Assembly (NCBI RefSeq): GCF_039523035.1
Contig: NZ_BAAAEN010000010.1
Coordinates: forward strand, 138,666-202,665
DNA length: 64,000 nucleotides
Direction: 5' to 3'
Source: Pigmentiphaga daeguensis
GTDB lineage: Bacteria > Pseudomonadota > Gammaproteobacteria > Burkholderiales > Burkholderiaceae_B
The notes beneath the pieces are model-generated. The model did no database searches and had not been told where the DNA came from. It worked only from the letters and a program-made list of their open reading frames with translations. Position numbers and translations under genes: made by a program. This document shows, piece by piece, positions 51,768 to 61,359 of this stretch. Each line of letters opens with the position of its first letter. Positions within the stretch are counted from its first letter, which is position 1.

Positions 51768-52270
51768 TGCGCGCCCTCCGCCATGGCGGCCGTCATGGGC
51801 GCGGCCTTGCCTTGCAGTTCGGCGGCCCGCTGCACCGCCTTGATGATCTCGATGTGGGTGCCGCAGCGGCACAGGTTGTAGGCCAGCGCCTGCTTGATCT
51901 CGTCCACCGTGGGGCGCGGATTGCGGTCCAGCAGCGCCCGCGCGGCCATGATCATGCCGTTGATGCAGTAGCCGCACTGGGCGGCGTTTTCTTCGATGAA
52001 CGCCTGCTGCACGGGATCGAGGGCGTCGCCCTTGGCCAGGCCCTCCAGGGTGACGATGGGGTTGCCCTGCACGCTGCCAGCGGGGATCAGGCATGAGCGC
52101 GCGGCCTTGCCGTCGATCAGCACCGTACAGGCGCCGCATTCGCCCAGTCCACAGCCGAATTTCGGTCCGTTCAAGGCCAGATCATTGCGCAGGATGTAGA
52201 GCAGCGGGGTGTCCTTGTCGGCTTCGACGGAATGCTCTCCGCCGTTCACCTGGAGTTTTAACGATGCCAT
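51764..52270 (-). CDS. Molybdenum hydroxylase [2Fe-2S] subunit (IorA/NicA-like)
   Basis: 168 residues with no FAD domain: first cluster cysteines in CGLGECGACTVLIDGKAARS, second in QCGYCINGMIMAAR and LCRCGTHIEI. It carries electrons from the Mo site to the cytochrome subunit. It probably travels with the Tat-exported partner, since it has no leader of its own. First gene of the operon; its stop overlaps the next ATG as ATGA. GGAAACGAAC precedes its ATG. Confidence 0.93.
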   Translation of the reverse strand: MASLKLQVNGGEHSVEADKDTPLLYILRNDLALNGPKFGCGLGECGACTVLIDGKAARSCLIPAGSVQGNPIVTLEGLAKGDALDPVQQAFIEENAAQCGYCINGMIMAARALLDRNPRPTVDEIKQALAYNLCRCGTHIEIIKAVQRAAELQGKAAPMTAAMAEGAQ

Positions 52271-52527
52271 GTTCGTTTCCTGTGTTGGTGGCGTTCAACC
52301 GGCCGGCTCGCAACGCGATGCGGAGCCACCATTACCCTAGCTGGACCATGGGCTGGCGAGGACACATAGGTGTGTCGACTTGTTGCCGGAGGGCCGTCTC
52401 GCGCGGACGGCGTCGCTGGAAAAACCTAGGGTTTACACTGATCTGGACGTAAATGCAAACCGAGTGGCCGGTAATTAATGGCAGCAAGGAGCGGGACCGC
52501 GCCTTGACCGCCCGGCTCGCACCGGCC

Positions 52528-53355
52528 TCAGCGCGTCATCGATTGCGTGACGTGGCGCCGGAAGTCCGCCAGCTTGGCCTTGAGCGCGCGCCGGTTGTCC
52601 GGGCCCATGCGCAGCAGGATCTTCTGCCCCGAGGTAAGCGATTCCAGGGCGGGGTCGGAGTATTCGTAACTTACCCACGGACGCTGGAGTTCCTTGGGGC
52701 CTTTCACCTCGGGCAGGTTCACGGCCACGGGCTCGGCCGGATCGGGCGTGGCCAGCAGCGTGTCGATCACGGCCACCAGGCGGTCGTTGAAGTAGCCGCG
52801 CGGATAGCCCAGGTCCTCGTAGGCCTTCTGGAACTGGGGATAGAGCTGCTTGTAGAGCGCGGCCGCCTTGTCGGTGCCGACGGCCGTGACGGCGGCCACG
52901 AAGGGCCGGTAGCGGTTGTAGTTGGCGGCGGCGATGCGTTCGCCGGGCGCCGCGCCCTCGACGGCGAAGCGGCCCTGCGTGGGGTTGAGCGGCCAGACCC
53001 GCGGGGGCGCGTGCGGGCGGGCGAGATTGTCCACCGTGGCCACCGCGCGCTGGATGAAATGATCCAGGTTGAAGAAAGACAGCACGGCATCCCGGCCCAG
53101 GAGGCCGGTCATGGCCACGGTGATGTCGGGCGCGGCCGGCGGCTCGGCCGTCTCGGCGGCGGGGGGCGGTTCGATGGGGTGCTGGATCTCCGGCTCGGGC
53201 GGCGGCGGCGCGGGCGGTTCGGCGGATTCCGCGGCCGCCGGAGGAGACTCCGCCACAGACGTCGGCGGCTCTGGCTGTGGCCGCAGCCACAGGTAAAGGC
53301 CGGTGCCGATGGCTGCCAGGGCCAGCACCACGACGAGGGAAGACAGTCGGTTCAT
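52528..53355 (-). CDS. DUF3014-type membrane-anchored protein
   Basis: 275 residues: one N-terminal membrane helix (LSSLVVVLALAAIGTGLYLW), a Pro/Glu/Ala-rich linker (about 25-75) and a globular domain beginning LLGRDAVLSFFNLDHFIQRA and ending LRMGPDNRRALKAKLADF. This matches my recollection of the DUF3014 family, whose function is unknown. It stands alone between two intergenic gaps. The 257-bp gap upstream of the Mo-hydroxylase operon (52271-52527) holds a CCTAGGGTTT element at 52425-52434 and no gene. Confidence 0.8.
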   Translation of the reverse strand: MNRLSSLVVVLALAAIGTGLYLWLRPQPEPPTSVAESPPAAAESAEPPAPPPPEPEIQHPIEPPPAAETAEPPAAPDITVAMTGLLGRDAVLSFFNLDHFIQRAVATVDNLARPHAPPRVWPLNPTQGRFAVEGAAPGERIAAANYNRYRPFVAAVTAVGTDKAAALYKQLYPQFQKAYEDLGYPRGYFNDRLVAVIDTLLATPDPAEPVAVNLPEVKGPKELQRPWVSYEYSDPALESLTSGQKILLRMGPDNRRALKAKLADFRRHVTQSMTR

Positions 53356-53546
53356 GGCGTGCCTATGTCGATTGAGTCCGGAAACACTGTACCAGCCGCG
53401 CGGAAGGGTTCACAGGCCGGTACGGGGTAGTTGCCGCATCGGCATCCCCGCGTGCGGAAAAGGCACGGAAGCCACGCCGCCATTTTTGTGTATTCTCGAA
53501 GATCGCAGCCTGCAACCGCCTTTCCCCCAACTCCACTGGATTCCCC

Positions 53547-54341
53547 ATGTCTGACAGTCAAGCCCAACAGAACAAGGCGCCGGTGCGCCAAGAGCGTCAC
53601 GACAACGTCGGCGTCATCGTGATCGACCGCCCCGAGCGGAAGAATGCCCTGAATGCCGAGGTCAAGGCCACGCTGGTGCGCTACCTGCGCGAGTTCGAGC
53701 AGGACCCGGCCATCGGCTGCATCGTGCTGACCGGCGCCGGCGGCTATTTCGTCGCGGGCTCGGACATCGTCGAGATGTCCACCATGCAGCCCACGGACCA
53801 CGCCCTGCAGGGCGGCGACCAGGTATTCCACGTGCTGCGCGGGCTGGGCAAGCCGGTCATCGCGGCGGTCGAGGGTTTCGCGCTGGGAGGCGGATGCGAG
53901 CTGGCGCTGGCCTGCGACATCATCATCGCGGCCGAGGGCGCGAGCTTCGGCCAGCCCGAGATCAAGGTCGGCATCATTCCCGGCGGCGGCGGCACGCAGC
54001 GCCTGCTGCGCTCGGCGGGCAAGTACAAGACGCTGCTGTGGTCGCTGACGGGCGATCGCATCCCGGCCAGGACGGCCTATCACTCCAACATGGTCAGCGA
54101 ACTCGTGCCCGACGGCACCGCGCTCGAACGCGCCCTGGCCATCGCGCGCCAGATCTGCGCCATGCCGCCGCTGGCGGTGCGCGCCATCCGCGATGCCGTG
54201 CGGCTGGGAGCGGACGCCAGCCTGGAAGCCGGGCTGGCCATCGAGCGCCGCGCCTTCGAGCGGCTGTTCGACAGCCAGGACCAGAAGGAAGGCATGCGCG
54301 CCTTCATCGAGAAGCGCGCCCCGGTGTTCAAGGGACGCTGA
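53547..54341 (+). CDS. Enoyl-CoA hydratase
   Basis: 264 residues with a complete crotonase active site: oxyanion strands AGSDIVEMS and FALGGGCELALACDIIIA, and the catalytic segment GQPEIKVGIIPGGGGTQRLL. Unlike the family member at 3667-4452 it keeps the typical hydratase Glu-containing sequence. Probable role: hydration of trans-2-enoyl-CoA in beta-oxidation or aromatic-CoA catabolism. It has its own promoter region and no operon partner. Confidence 0.93.
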   Translation: MSDSQAQQNKAPVRQERHDNVGVIVIDRPERKNALNAEVKATLVRYLREFEQDPAIGCIVLTGAGGYFVAGSDIVEMSTMQPTDHALQGGDQVFHVLRGLGKPVIAAVEGFALGGGCELALACDIIIAAEGASFGQPEIKVGIIPGGGGTQRLLRSAGKYKTLLWSLTGDRIPARTAYHSNMVSELVPDGTALERALAIARQICAMPPLAVRAIRDAVRLGADASLEAGLAIERRAFERLFDSQDQKEGMRAFIEKRAPVFKGR

Positions 54342-54502
54342 TTCCCGCCGCCGCCGTGGCCGCTCGGGCCGCGGCGGCTCCGCTTTCCGCCCGGCCGATT
54401 CGCCGGCCGTCTTTTCATCCCTTCCCTTCTCTTTCGTCCCGGCCCGTGACGACCCGCGCCGTCGTCCGCGCCGTCCCGAGCGCGTCGCCTCGGTTTCGAA
54501 CA

Positions 54503-54552
54503 TTGAATCATCATTCAAGGTTGAGTGAATTGATTCAACATTCAAGATTGAA
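54503..54552. promoter_or_regulatory. Cluster of TTGAAT/ATTCAA inverted repeats before a Bug operon
   Basis: TTGAAT-N4-ATTCAA at 54503-54518 is perfect; TGAAT-TG-ATTCA (54526-54537) and TTCAA-GA-TTGAA (54541-54552) follow at close spacing. They lie in the 309-bp gene-free stretch 54342-54650, which also has a GC-rich hairpin just after 54341. The cluster is 99-148 bp upstream of the Bug start and is a likely control site. No regulator gene is nearby. Confidence 0.6.
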
Positions 54553-54650
54553 CGCCCGGATGCCAGTCCCTATCATGGCCCCGCCAACGAAACGGCCCGC
54601 TGCGTGACGCCTCTCGCCTCGCGCGGCGCGGACCACAGCGAGGAGACATG

Positions 54651-55622
54651 ATGAAACATCCCTATCGCGCGGCGTTCGCCGCGGCGCTCATCGGTTGTTG
54701 CGCGGCCGCCGCCGCGTCCGCCCAGGACTATCCCAGCAAGCCCATACGCATCATCGTGCCGCTGCCGCCGGGCGGCTCGAACGACGTGCTGGCCCGCGTG
54801 CTGGGCGAGGAAATGTCGAAGACGCTCGGCCAGCCCTTCGTGGTGGAGAACAAGCCTGGCGCCGCCGGCAACATAGGCACCGACCAGGTGGCCAAGGCCA
54901 GGCCCGACGGCTATACGCTGGGAATCGCGCCCAACCAGACCGTGGCCGTCAACCCCGCGCTGTATCCCAAGCTGCCCTTCGACGTGCAGAAGGACCTGAT
55001 GGGAATCGGCCTGATGGCCACGCTGCCCATGACGCTGGTCGTGCCCAGCCAGTCGAAGGCCGGTTCGATCGAGGAACTGATTGCCATGGCCAAGGCCGAG
55101 CCAGGCAAGCTGACCTATGCGTCGGCCGGTTCAGGCAGCCCGCAGCACATGTCGGCCGAGATCTTCCAGTCGCTGACTTCCACCCAGATGACCCACGTGC
55201 CCTACAAGGGCTCGAACCCGGCGCTGGTGGACGTGCTGGCGGGCACGGTGGACGTCATGTTCTGCCCCATCAATTCCGCGTTGCCCTACATCCAGAACGG
55301 CCGCCTCAGGGCGCTGGGCGTGACGGGTGCGCAGCGGCTGCAGACGCTGCCCGAGGTGCCCACCATTGCCGAGAAGGTGCCGAATTTCGCGAGCGACATC
55401 TGGATCGGGTTGATCGCGCCCGCCGGCACGCCGCCCGATATCGTGCAGAAGCTGAACGCCGAGCTGAACCGCGCGCTGAAGATGCCGGCGGTGCAGGCCA
55501 AGCTGGCCGAGCAGGGCATACAGGCCGCCACCAGCACGCCGGCCGAGCTGGACCGGATGATGCGCGACGACCGCAAGCGCTGGGCCGAGGTCATCAAGCG
55601 CGCCAACATCCGCGTCGATTGA
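54651..55622 (+). CDS. Bug/TctC family periplasmic receptor
   Basis: 323 residues. Two ATGs are adjacent (54648, 54651); 54651 has the better distance to AGGAG. Signal peptide MKHPYRAAFAAALIGCCAAA, cleaved after ASA, then YPSKPIRIIVPLPPGGSNDV. First gene of an operon with a TPP-dependent decarboxylase and an aldehyde dehydrogenase, which suggests an imported 2-oxo acid (for example an aryl-glyoxylate). Confidence 0.92.
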   Translation: MKHPYRAAFAAALIGCCAAAAASAQDYPSKPIRIIVPLPPGGSNDVLARVLGEEMSKTLGQPFVVENKPGAAGNIGTDQVAKARPDGYTLGIAPNQTVAVNPALYPKLPFDVQKDLMGIGLMATLPMTLVVPSQSKAGSIEELIAMAKAEPGKLTYASAGSGSPQHMSAEIFQSLTSTQMTHVPYKGSNPALVDVLAGTVDVMFCPINSALPYIQNGRLRALGVTGAQRLQTLPEVPTIAEKVPNFASDIWIGLIAPAGTPPDIVQKLNAELNRALKMPAVQAKLAEQGIQAATSTPAELDRMMRDDRKRWAEVIKRANIRVD

Positions 55623-55661
55623 ATCTTCTCTCCGCCTTTTTCTTCATACACAGGAAACACC

Positions 55662-57452
55662 ATGAAGTCCTCCACCGAATCGCTGGTGCGACGCGATGAA
55701 CCCCAGCCGTGGGAACACGACGGCGTGGCATGGGGCAGCGACAGGATCGCCGACCTGCTGCGCGAGCTGGACATTCCCTATCTGATCCTGAACCCGGGGT
55801 CGAGCTATCGCGGCCTGCACGACAGCCTGGTCAACCACCTGGGCAACCGCCAGCCGCAGATGATCGTGGTGCTGCACGAAGAGCACGCGGTCGCCATCGC
55901 GCACGGCTATGCCAAGGTGACCGGCAAGCCGCTGGGCGCTGCGCTGCATGCGAACGTGGGCCTGATGCACGGGTCCATGGCCATCTACGATGCCTGGGTG
56001 GACCGCACGCCGGTGATCATCCTGGGTGCGACCGGGCCGGTGGATGCGGCCAAGCGCCGGCCGTGGATAGACTGGATCCATACCGCGCAGGACCAGGGCG
56101 CCCTGGTGCGGCACTTCGTCAAGTGGGACGCCCAGCCCGCGTCCGTGCCCGCCGCGCTGGAAGCCCTGCTGCGCGCCCGCCAGATCGCGACCACGGCGCC
56201 GCACGGCCCGGTATACGTCTGTCTGGATGCGGCGGTGCAGGAGGCGCGCTGCGACGAGGACATCCCGCTGCCCGATCCCGCCCGCTACCTGCCGCCGCCG
56301 CCCGCCCGGCCGGCGGACGAGCAGGTGCGGCAGGCCGCGGCCTGGCTGTCGCAGGCGAAGCGCCCCGTCATCCTGGCCGGACGGGTGTCGCGCTCCGAGG
56401 AAGGCTGGGCCGCGCGCGTGCGCCTGGCCGAGACCCTGCGGGCGCAGGTGCTGACCGACCTGAAGGTGGGCGCCGCCTTCCCCACCGATCATCCGCTGCA
56501 TGCAGCGCCCAGCGGCATGTTCTTGCATCCCGAGGCGCAGAAGGTGCTGCGCGAGGCCGACGTGGTGCTGAGCCTGGACTGGCTGGACCTGGCGGGTACG
56601 CTCAAGCAGGCCTGGGGCGCCGACCCGGTGGGCAGCCGCGTCATCCAGGTGTCGGTGGACCACTACAGCCACAACGGCTGGAGCATGGACCACCAGGGCC
56701 TGCCGCCGGTCGATCTCTTCCTGTTGTCCGAACCCGAACCCGCGGTCGCGCTGCTGAACGAACACGTGACGCCACGCCGCGAGCAGGCGCCTGCGGCGGC
56801 GCCGGTGCGGCGCCCCGAAATACCCGGAGACCCGGCCGCGCCCATGACCGTGCCCACCGTGGCCGCCGTGCTGCGCAAGGTGCTGGGCGATGCGCCGACG
56901 TGCCTGACGCGCCTGCCGCTCAGCTGGAGCGGCGAGTTCTGGGACTTCCGGCATCCGCTGGATTTCGTCGGCTACGACGGCGGCGGCGGCGTGGGCTCGG
57001 GCCCCGGCATGGCGATCGGATCGGCGCTGGCGCTCAAGGGCGGCGATCGCCTGCCGGTAGCGCTGATCGGCGACGGCGACTACATGATGGGCGTGAACGC
57101 GCTGTGGACGGCCGCCCATGCCGGCATCCCCATGTTGATGATCGTCTGCAACAACCGCTCGTTCTTCAACGACGAGGTCCACCAGGAACGCGTGGCGCGC
57201 CAGCGCGGCCGGCCGGTCGAGAACCGCTGGGTAGGACAGCGGATCGACGAGCCCGCCCCCGACCTGGCGGCGATCGCGCGGGCACAGGGGCTGACCGGCA
57301 TCGGGCCGGTCCGGCGCGCGGACGAGCTCGAGCGCGTCCTGGCCGAGGCCGTCGCGACGGTCAGGCAGGGCGGCATCGTGGTCGTCGATGCCATCGTCCA
57401 GCCCGGCTACAACCCCGCCATGACCGCGGGCCTGACCCGTTCCAGCCACTAG
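55662..57452 (+). CDS. Thiamine pyrophosphate-dependent decarboxylase/acetolactate synthase-like
   Basis: 596 residues with all three TPP domains: the N-terminal pyrimidine domain with the activating Glu in VVLHEEHAVAIAHGYAK, a central domain about 205-350, and the C-terminal pyrophosphate motif GDGDYMMGVNALWTAA ending in NN (CNNRSFFN). Family members include acetolactate synthase, benzoylformate decarboxylase and phenylpyruvate decarboxylase. Followed by an aldehyde dehydrogenase, a 2-oxo-acid decarboxylase is the best guess: decarboxylate, then oxidise the aldehyde. Confidence 0.9.
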   Translation: MKSSTESLVRRDEPQPWEHDGVAWGSDRIADLLRELDIPYLILNPGSSYRGLHDSLVNHLGNRQPQMIVVLHEEHAVAIAHGYAKVTGKPLGAALHANVGLMHGSMAIYDAWVDRTPVIILGATGPVDAAKRRPWIDWIHTAQDQGALVRHFVKWDAQPASVPAALEALLRARQIATTAPHGPVYVCLDAAVQEARCDEDIPLPDPARYLPPPPARPADEQVRQAAAWLSQAKRPVILAGRVSRSEEGWAARVRLAETLRAQVLTDLKVGAAFPTDHPLHAAPSGMFLHPEAQKVLREADVVLSLDWLDLAGTLKQAWGADPVGSRVIQVSVDHYSHNGWSMDHQGLPPVDLFLLSEPEPAVALLNEHVTPRREQAPAAAPVRRPEIPGDPAAPMTVPTVAAVLRKVLGDAPTCLTRLPLSWSGEFWDFRHPLDFVGYDGGGGVGSGPGMAIGSALALKGGDRLPVALIGDGDYMMGVNALWTAAHAGIPMLMIVCNNRSFFNDEVHQERVARQRGRPVENRWVGQRIDEPAPDLAAIARAQGLTGIGPVRRADELERVLAEAVATVRQGGIVVVDAIVQPGYNPAMTAGLTRSSH

Positions 57453-57479
57453 CTTCCGCTTTTTTCAAGAGAGTCTTCC

Positions 57480-58952
57480 ATGCGTGCTCACGAGATCCCC
57501 CCGGGCATACTTCCCACCCGGCGCAGCCTGTACTACGGCGGCGCCTGGCACGAACCGGCCTCCGGCCTGTATGCCGACACCATCAATCCCGCCTATGACG
57601 AAGCCATCACCCAGGCTCCGGTGGCGGGCGCGGACGACGTGGACGCCGCCGTGCGCGCGGCCCAGGCCGCGTTTCCGGCCTGGGCCAGCCTGCCGCCCGC
57701 GCGCCGGGCCGACTACCTGCGCCGCGCCGCCGCCGTCCTGCGCGAACACGCGCTGCCGCTGGCGCAGCTCGATTCGCTGAACAACGGGAATCCCGTCTCC
57801 GCCCTGTTGAACGATGCCGGTTTCGCCGCCGACGGCCTGGAGTACTTCGCCGGCCTGGCCGCCGAGGTCAAGGGCGAGACGATACCCATGGGCGACGGCA
57901 ACCTGAACTACACCGTGCGCGAGCCCATGGGCGTGATCGCCCGCATCGTCGCCTACAACCATCCGCTGATGTTCGCGGCGCTGCGCATCGCGGCGCCGCT
58001 GGCCGCGGGCAACACGGTGGTGGTCAAGGCGCCCGACCAGGCGCCGCTGTCCATCATCCGGCTGGCCGAGCTGGTGGGCGACATCTTCCCGCCGGGCGTG
58101 GTGAACTTCCTGTGCGGCGGCCGCGAATGCGGCGACGCCATGTCGCGGCATCCGCTGGTGCGCAAGGTCACGCTGATCGGCGGCGTGCCGACCGGCAAGG
58201 CGGTCATGGAGACGGCGGCCCGCGACTTGAAGCCCGTGCTGCTGGAGCTGGGCGGCAAGAACGCGCTGATCGCCTATCCGGATGCCGATGTCGACAAGCT
58301 GGTGCAGGGCATCATCGGCGGCATGAACTTCACCTGGTCGGGCCAGAGTTGCGGCTCCACCAGCAGGGTCTTCCTGCACGAGTCCATCCACGACCGCGTG
58401 CTCGAGGCCGTGGCCCGCCTGCTGCCCGAGCGCCACAAGCCCGGCATCCCCATCGACCCGGCCACCACCATGGGGGCGCTGGTCAGCCGGGCGCAATTGC
58501 AGAAGGTCGAGGGCTTCGTCGCTTCCGCCCTGGAGGAAGGGGCGCGGCTGGTGAGCGGTGGCAAGCGGCCCGCCGACCCCGCGCTGGCGCAAGGGTTCTT
58601 CTTCGAGCCGACGGTGTTCGCCGACGTGCAGCCGCACATGCGGCTGGCGCGCGAGGAAGTCTTCGGTCCCATCCTGTCGGTGTTCAAGTGGCGCGACGAG
58701 GATGCGCTGTTCGAGCAGGTGAACGACGTGGACTTCGGGCTGACGGGGTCGATCTGGACCCGCGACCTGGACACGGCGCACCGGGCCGCCCGGCGCATGA
58801 CGACGGGCTACGTGTGGATCAACAACACCAGCCAGCACTTCCTGGGCGCGCCTTTCGGCGGCGTCAAGCAGTCGGGGATCGGTCGCGAGGAATGCTTCGA
58901 GGAATTGCTGGAGTTCACTTACACCAAGAACGTGAACATCAAGCTGGGCTGA
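57480..58952 (+). CDS. NAD(P)-dependent aldehyde dehydrogenase
   Basis: 490 residues. Catalytic Cys in TWSGQSCGSTSRVFLHES, general-base Glu in VLLELGGKNALIAYPDAD, and NAD-binding segment VTLIGGVPTGKAVMETAA. Similar to betaine-/benzaldehyde-type ALDHs. It follows the TPP enzyme by 27 bp, so it probably oxidises the aldehyde that enzyme produces. The stop abuts the convergent acylphosphatase stop with no spacing. Confidence 0.93.
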   Translation: MRAHEIPPGILPTRRSLYYGGAWHEPASGLYADTINPAYDEAITQAPVAGADDVDAAVRAAQAAFPAWASLPPARRADYLRRAAAVLREHALPLAQLDSLNNGNPVSALLNDAGFAADGLEYFAGLAAEVKGETIPMGDGNLNYTVREPMGVIARIVAYNHPLMFAALRIAAPLAAGNTVVVKAPDQAPLSIIRLAELVGDIFPPGVVNFLCGGRECGDAMSRHPLVRKVTLIGGVPTGKAVMETAARDLKPVLLELGGKNALIAYPDADVDKLVQGIIGGMNFTWSGQSCGSTSRVFLHESIHDRVLEAVARLLPERHKPGIPIDPATTMGALVSRAQLQKVEGFVASALEEGARLVSGGKRPADPALAQGFFFEPTVFADVQPHMRLAREEVFGPILSVFKWRDEDALFEQVNDVDFGLTGSIWTRDLDTAHRAARRMTTGYVWINNTSQHFLGAPFGGVKQSGIGREECFEELLEFTYTKNVNIKLG

Positions 58953-59249
58953 TCACTGCTGTTCGAAGCGGGCGAACCGCCGGTCGATGAACTGGCGTTC
59001 GCTCGAAAGATCGTCCACGCGCGCCTGGGGCGGTCCCTGGCGCATCCATTCGAGCATCTGGTCGACCTGGTCGGGGGTGCCCTGCACCAGCGCCTCGACC
59101 GAGCCGTCGTCGTTGTTGCGCACCCAGCCGCCCACGCCCACCATGTGGGCGCGTCGGACCGTGGCCAGGCGGAAGCCCACGCCCTGGACCCTGCCGGTCA
59201 CGCGGACGATGACGGTTTCCAGGGAGGGGGAGCTGTCGAGTTCTTGCAT
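58953..59249 (-). CDS. acyP: Acylphosphatase
   Basis: 98 residues with the family signature GRVQGVGFRLATVRRA (catalytic Arg) and GWVRNNDDGSVEALVQG (catalytic Asn). It hydrolyses carboxyl-phosphate bonds such as acetyl phosphate or 1,3-bisphosphoglycerate. A GGGAGGGGG stretch near the start lies inside the coding strand, not as a ribosome site. It is a common housekeeping gene, unrelated to the catabolic cassettes. Confidence 0.95.
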   Translation of the reverse strand: MQELDSSPSLETVIVRVTGRVQGVGFRLATVRRAHMVGVGGWVRNNDDGSVEALVQGTPDQVDQMLEWMRQGPPQARVDDLSSERQFIDRRFARFEQQ

Positions 59250-59405
59250 GGTCGGTTCGGGAATGGTTGGGTGGGAATTGCTCGACCAGGGCCGGGGCGC
59301 GGCGGCGGTCGGACTGGAAGTCTACCAGCGGAAAACGTGCCCGCCCGGCGCACGCTGCGCGGGGTCCATTGGCTTGATCGATGCATCGTGGGGAATAATG
59401 CCGTC

Positions 59406-60611
59406 ATGACGACACACGCTGCATCCCCTTCCCTGAGTCCCGGCCTGGTCTGGCTGATGTCCATCGCCACCGGCCTGACCGTGGCGGCCAACTACTACGC
59501 CCAGCCGTTGCTGCACGTGATCGCCGGCGACCTCGGCCTGTCCGTGCCCGAGGCCGGCTCCATCGTGACGGCGGCCCAGGTCAGCTACGCGGTGGGACTG
59601 TTCCTGCTGGTCCCGCTGGGCGATCTGCTGGACCGGCGCAACCTGATCTTCGTGATGACGCTGCTGGCCGCCGGCGGGCTGTGCGCCAGCGCGCTGGCCG
59701 GCAACCTGCCGGTACTGCTGGCCGGCACGACCGTGGCCGGGCTGTTCTCGGTGGTCGCCCAGGTGCTGGTACCCTTCGGCGCCACGCTGGCGGCGCCGAA
59801 CGAACGCGGCAGGGTGGTGGGCACGCTGATGAGCGGCCTGCTGCTGGGCATCCTGCTGGCGCGCACCTTCGCGGGACTGGTGGCGGCGCTGGGCAACTGG
59901 CGCCTGGTCTACGGGATCGCCGCGCTCCTGATGGCCGCGCTGGCCTTCATCCTGCGCCGCTCGCTGCCGCACCATCCGGCGCAGGCGGCCGGCATGCCGT
60001 ATCCCCGGCTGATCGCATCGATCGCGGCGCTGTTCGCCCAGGAACCGGTGTTGCGCACCCGTGCCCTGCTCGGCGCCCTGACCTTTTCCAGCTTCGCCAT
60101 GTTCTGGACGTCGCTGGCCTTCCTGCTGTCGGCGCCGCCGTTCGGCTATTCCACCTTCACCATCGGCCTGTTCGGCCTGGCGGGCGCGGCCGGCGCGCTG
60201 GCAGCCGCCCGGGTGGGGCGGCTGGCCGACCGCGGCAGGGGCGAGACCGCCACGCGCTTCGGCCTGGCGGTGCTGCTGGTGTCGTGGCTGCCCATCGTGC
60301 TCGGCCAGTATTCCGTGGCGCTGCTGGTGGTCGGCGTGATCCTGATGGACCTGGGCGCGCAGGCCTCGCACATCAGCAACCAGAACGCCATCTATCGCAT
60401 CCGCCCCGAGGCGCGCGGCCGCCTGACGGCGGCCTACATGACGAGCTACTTCATCGGCGGCTCGCTGGGCTCGCTGGCATCGGCCTGGCTTTACGCGCAT
60501 GCCGGCTGGCATGGCGTGTCGATCGGCGGCGCCGTGGCCGCGCTGGCCGCCGCGGCGGCCTGGACCCTGCGGCCGCGCGCATCCAGGGCCGTATCCCCGT
60601 CCACCCGCTAG
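59406..60611 (+). CDS. MFS transporter (drug:H+ antiporter-1 like)
   Basis: 401 residues from the ATG at 59406 (MTTHAASPSLSPGLVWLMSI), with 12 predicted membrane helices. The A-like motif between helices 2 and 3 reads VPLGDLLDRRNLI. Similar to YnfM-type and other DHA1 efflux permeases. The ribosome site (GGGGA) is weak. It stands alone between acylphosphatase and the aldolase; substrate unknown. Confidence 0.88.
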   Translation: MTTHAASPSLSPGLVWLMSIATGLTVAANYYAQPLLHVIAGDLGLSVPEAGSIVTAAQVSYAVGLFLLVPLGDLLDRRNLIFVMTLLAAGGLCASALAGNLPVLLAGTTVAGLFSVVAQVLVPFGATLAAPNERGRVVGTLMSGLLLGILLARTFAGLVAALGNWRLVYGIAALLMAALAFILRRSLPHHPAQAAGMPYPRLIASIAALFAQEPVLRTRALLGALTFSSFAMFWTSLAFLLSAPPFGYSTFTIGLFGLAGAAGALAAARVGRLADRGRGETATRFGLAVLLVSWLPIVLGQYSVALLVVGVILMDLGAQASHISNQNAIYRIRPEARGRLTAAYMTSYFIGGSLGSLASAWLYAHAGWHGVSIGGAVAALAAAAAWTLRPRASRAVSPSTR

Positions 60612-60689
60612 CGGCGCGTGTTGCCGCCCCTTACAGGCGCGCGCCCCGCGCCATGCTAGCCTGTGTCGGATTCTTCCCGGACGACGAAC

Positions 60690-61349
60690 ATGGCCGATTC
60701 CATCCCCCAGCAGCGCTGGGCCGTGCTGCGGGCCGCGCGGCTGATCCCCGTCCTGCGCTACCAGGACGCCGAGACCGCCCTTTACGCCGCGCAGGTGGCT
60801 TTGCGCGCCGGCTGCCGGGGCATCGAGCTGACCTGGACCATTCCCGGCGTGCTGGATGTCCTGCGAGCGCTGCGGACCGAGGCCGAACGGGCCGGCCACG
60901 TGGACGTGCTGATAGGCGTGGGCACCGTGCTGGATGCCGAGCAGGCCCGCTCGGCCCTGGAAGCCGGCGCCGATTTCCTGGTCGCGCCGGGCGTCGTGCC
61001 GGCGCTGGTGGAACTGGCGGGCGCGGCGGGCGCCCTGAGCATGCTGGGCGCGTTCACGCCCACCGAGATCCTCGCGGCGAAGGCGGCCGGCGCCGACGTG
61101 GTGAAGATCTTTCCCGCCGGCACCGGCGGCCCGGGCCACCTGGCGGCGGTGAAGGCGGTCTTCCCCGACACGCTGTTCTGCCCGACCGGGGGCGTGACGC
61201 GCGAGAACATGTCCGCCTATTACCGCGCCGGCGCCGATATCGTCGGCATGGGCAGCAACCTGTTCGACAAGGCGCGGCTGGCCGCGCGCGACACCGAGGC
61301 GCTGGTGGCGTCGCTCCAGGCCACGCTCCAGGACGCCGCGGCCGCCTGA
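60690..61349 (+). CDS. KDPG/KHG aldolase family protein
   Basis: 219 residues from the ATG at 60690 (MADSIPQQRWAVLRAARLIP); a GTG at 60663 is an alternative. Class I aldolase barrel: GIELTWTIPG (catalytic Glu), the Schiff-base Lys in ADVVKIFPAGTGGPGHLAAV and FCPTGGVTRENM. It cleaves 2-keto-3-deoxy-6-phosphogluconate or related 2-keto-3-deoxy acids to pyruvate and an aldehyde. No edd or dgo genes are adjacent, so the exact substrate is open. Confidence 0.9.
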   Translation: MADSIPQQRWAVLRAARLIPVLRYQDAETALYAAQVALRAGCRGIELTWTIPGVLDVLRALRTEAERAGHVDVLIGVGTVLDAEQARSALEAGADFLVAPGVVPALVELAGAAGALSMLGAFTPTEILAAKAAGADVVKIFPAGTGGPGHLAAVKAVFPDTLFCPTGGVTRENMSAYYRAGADIVGMGSNLFDKARLAARDTEALVASLQATLQDAAAA

Positions 61350-61359
61350 CCGGATCGAA

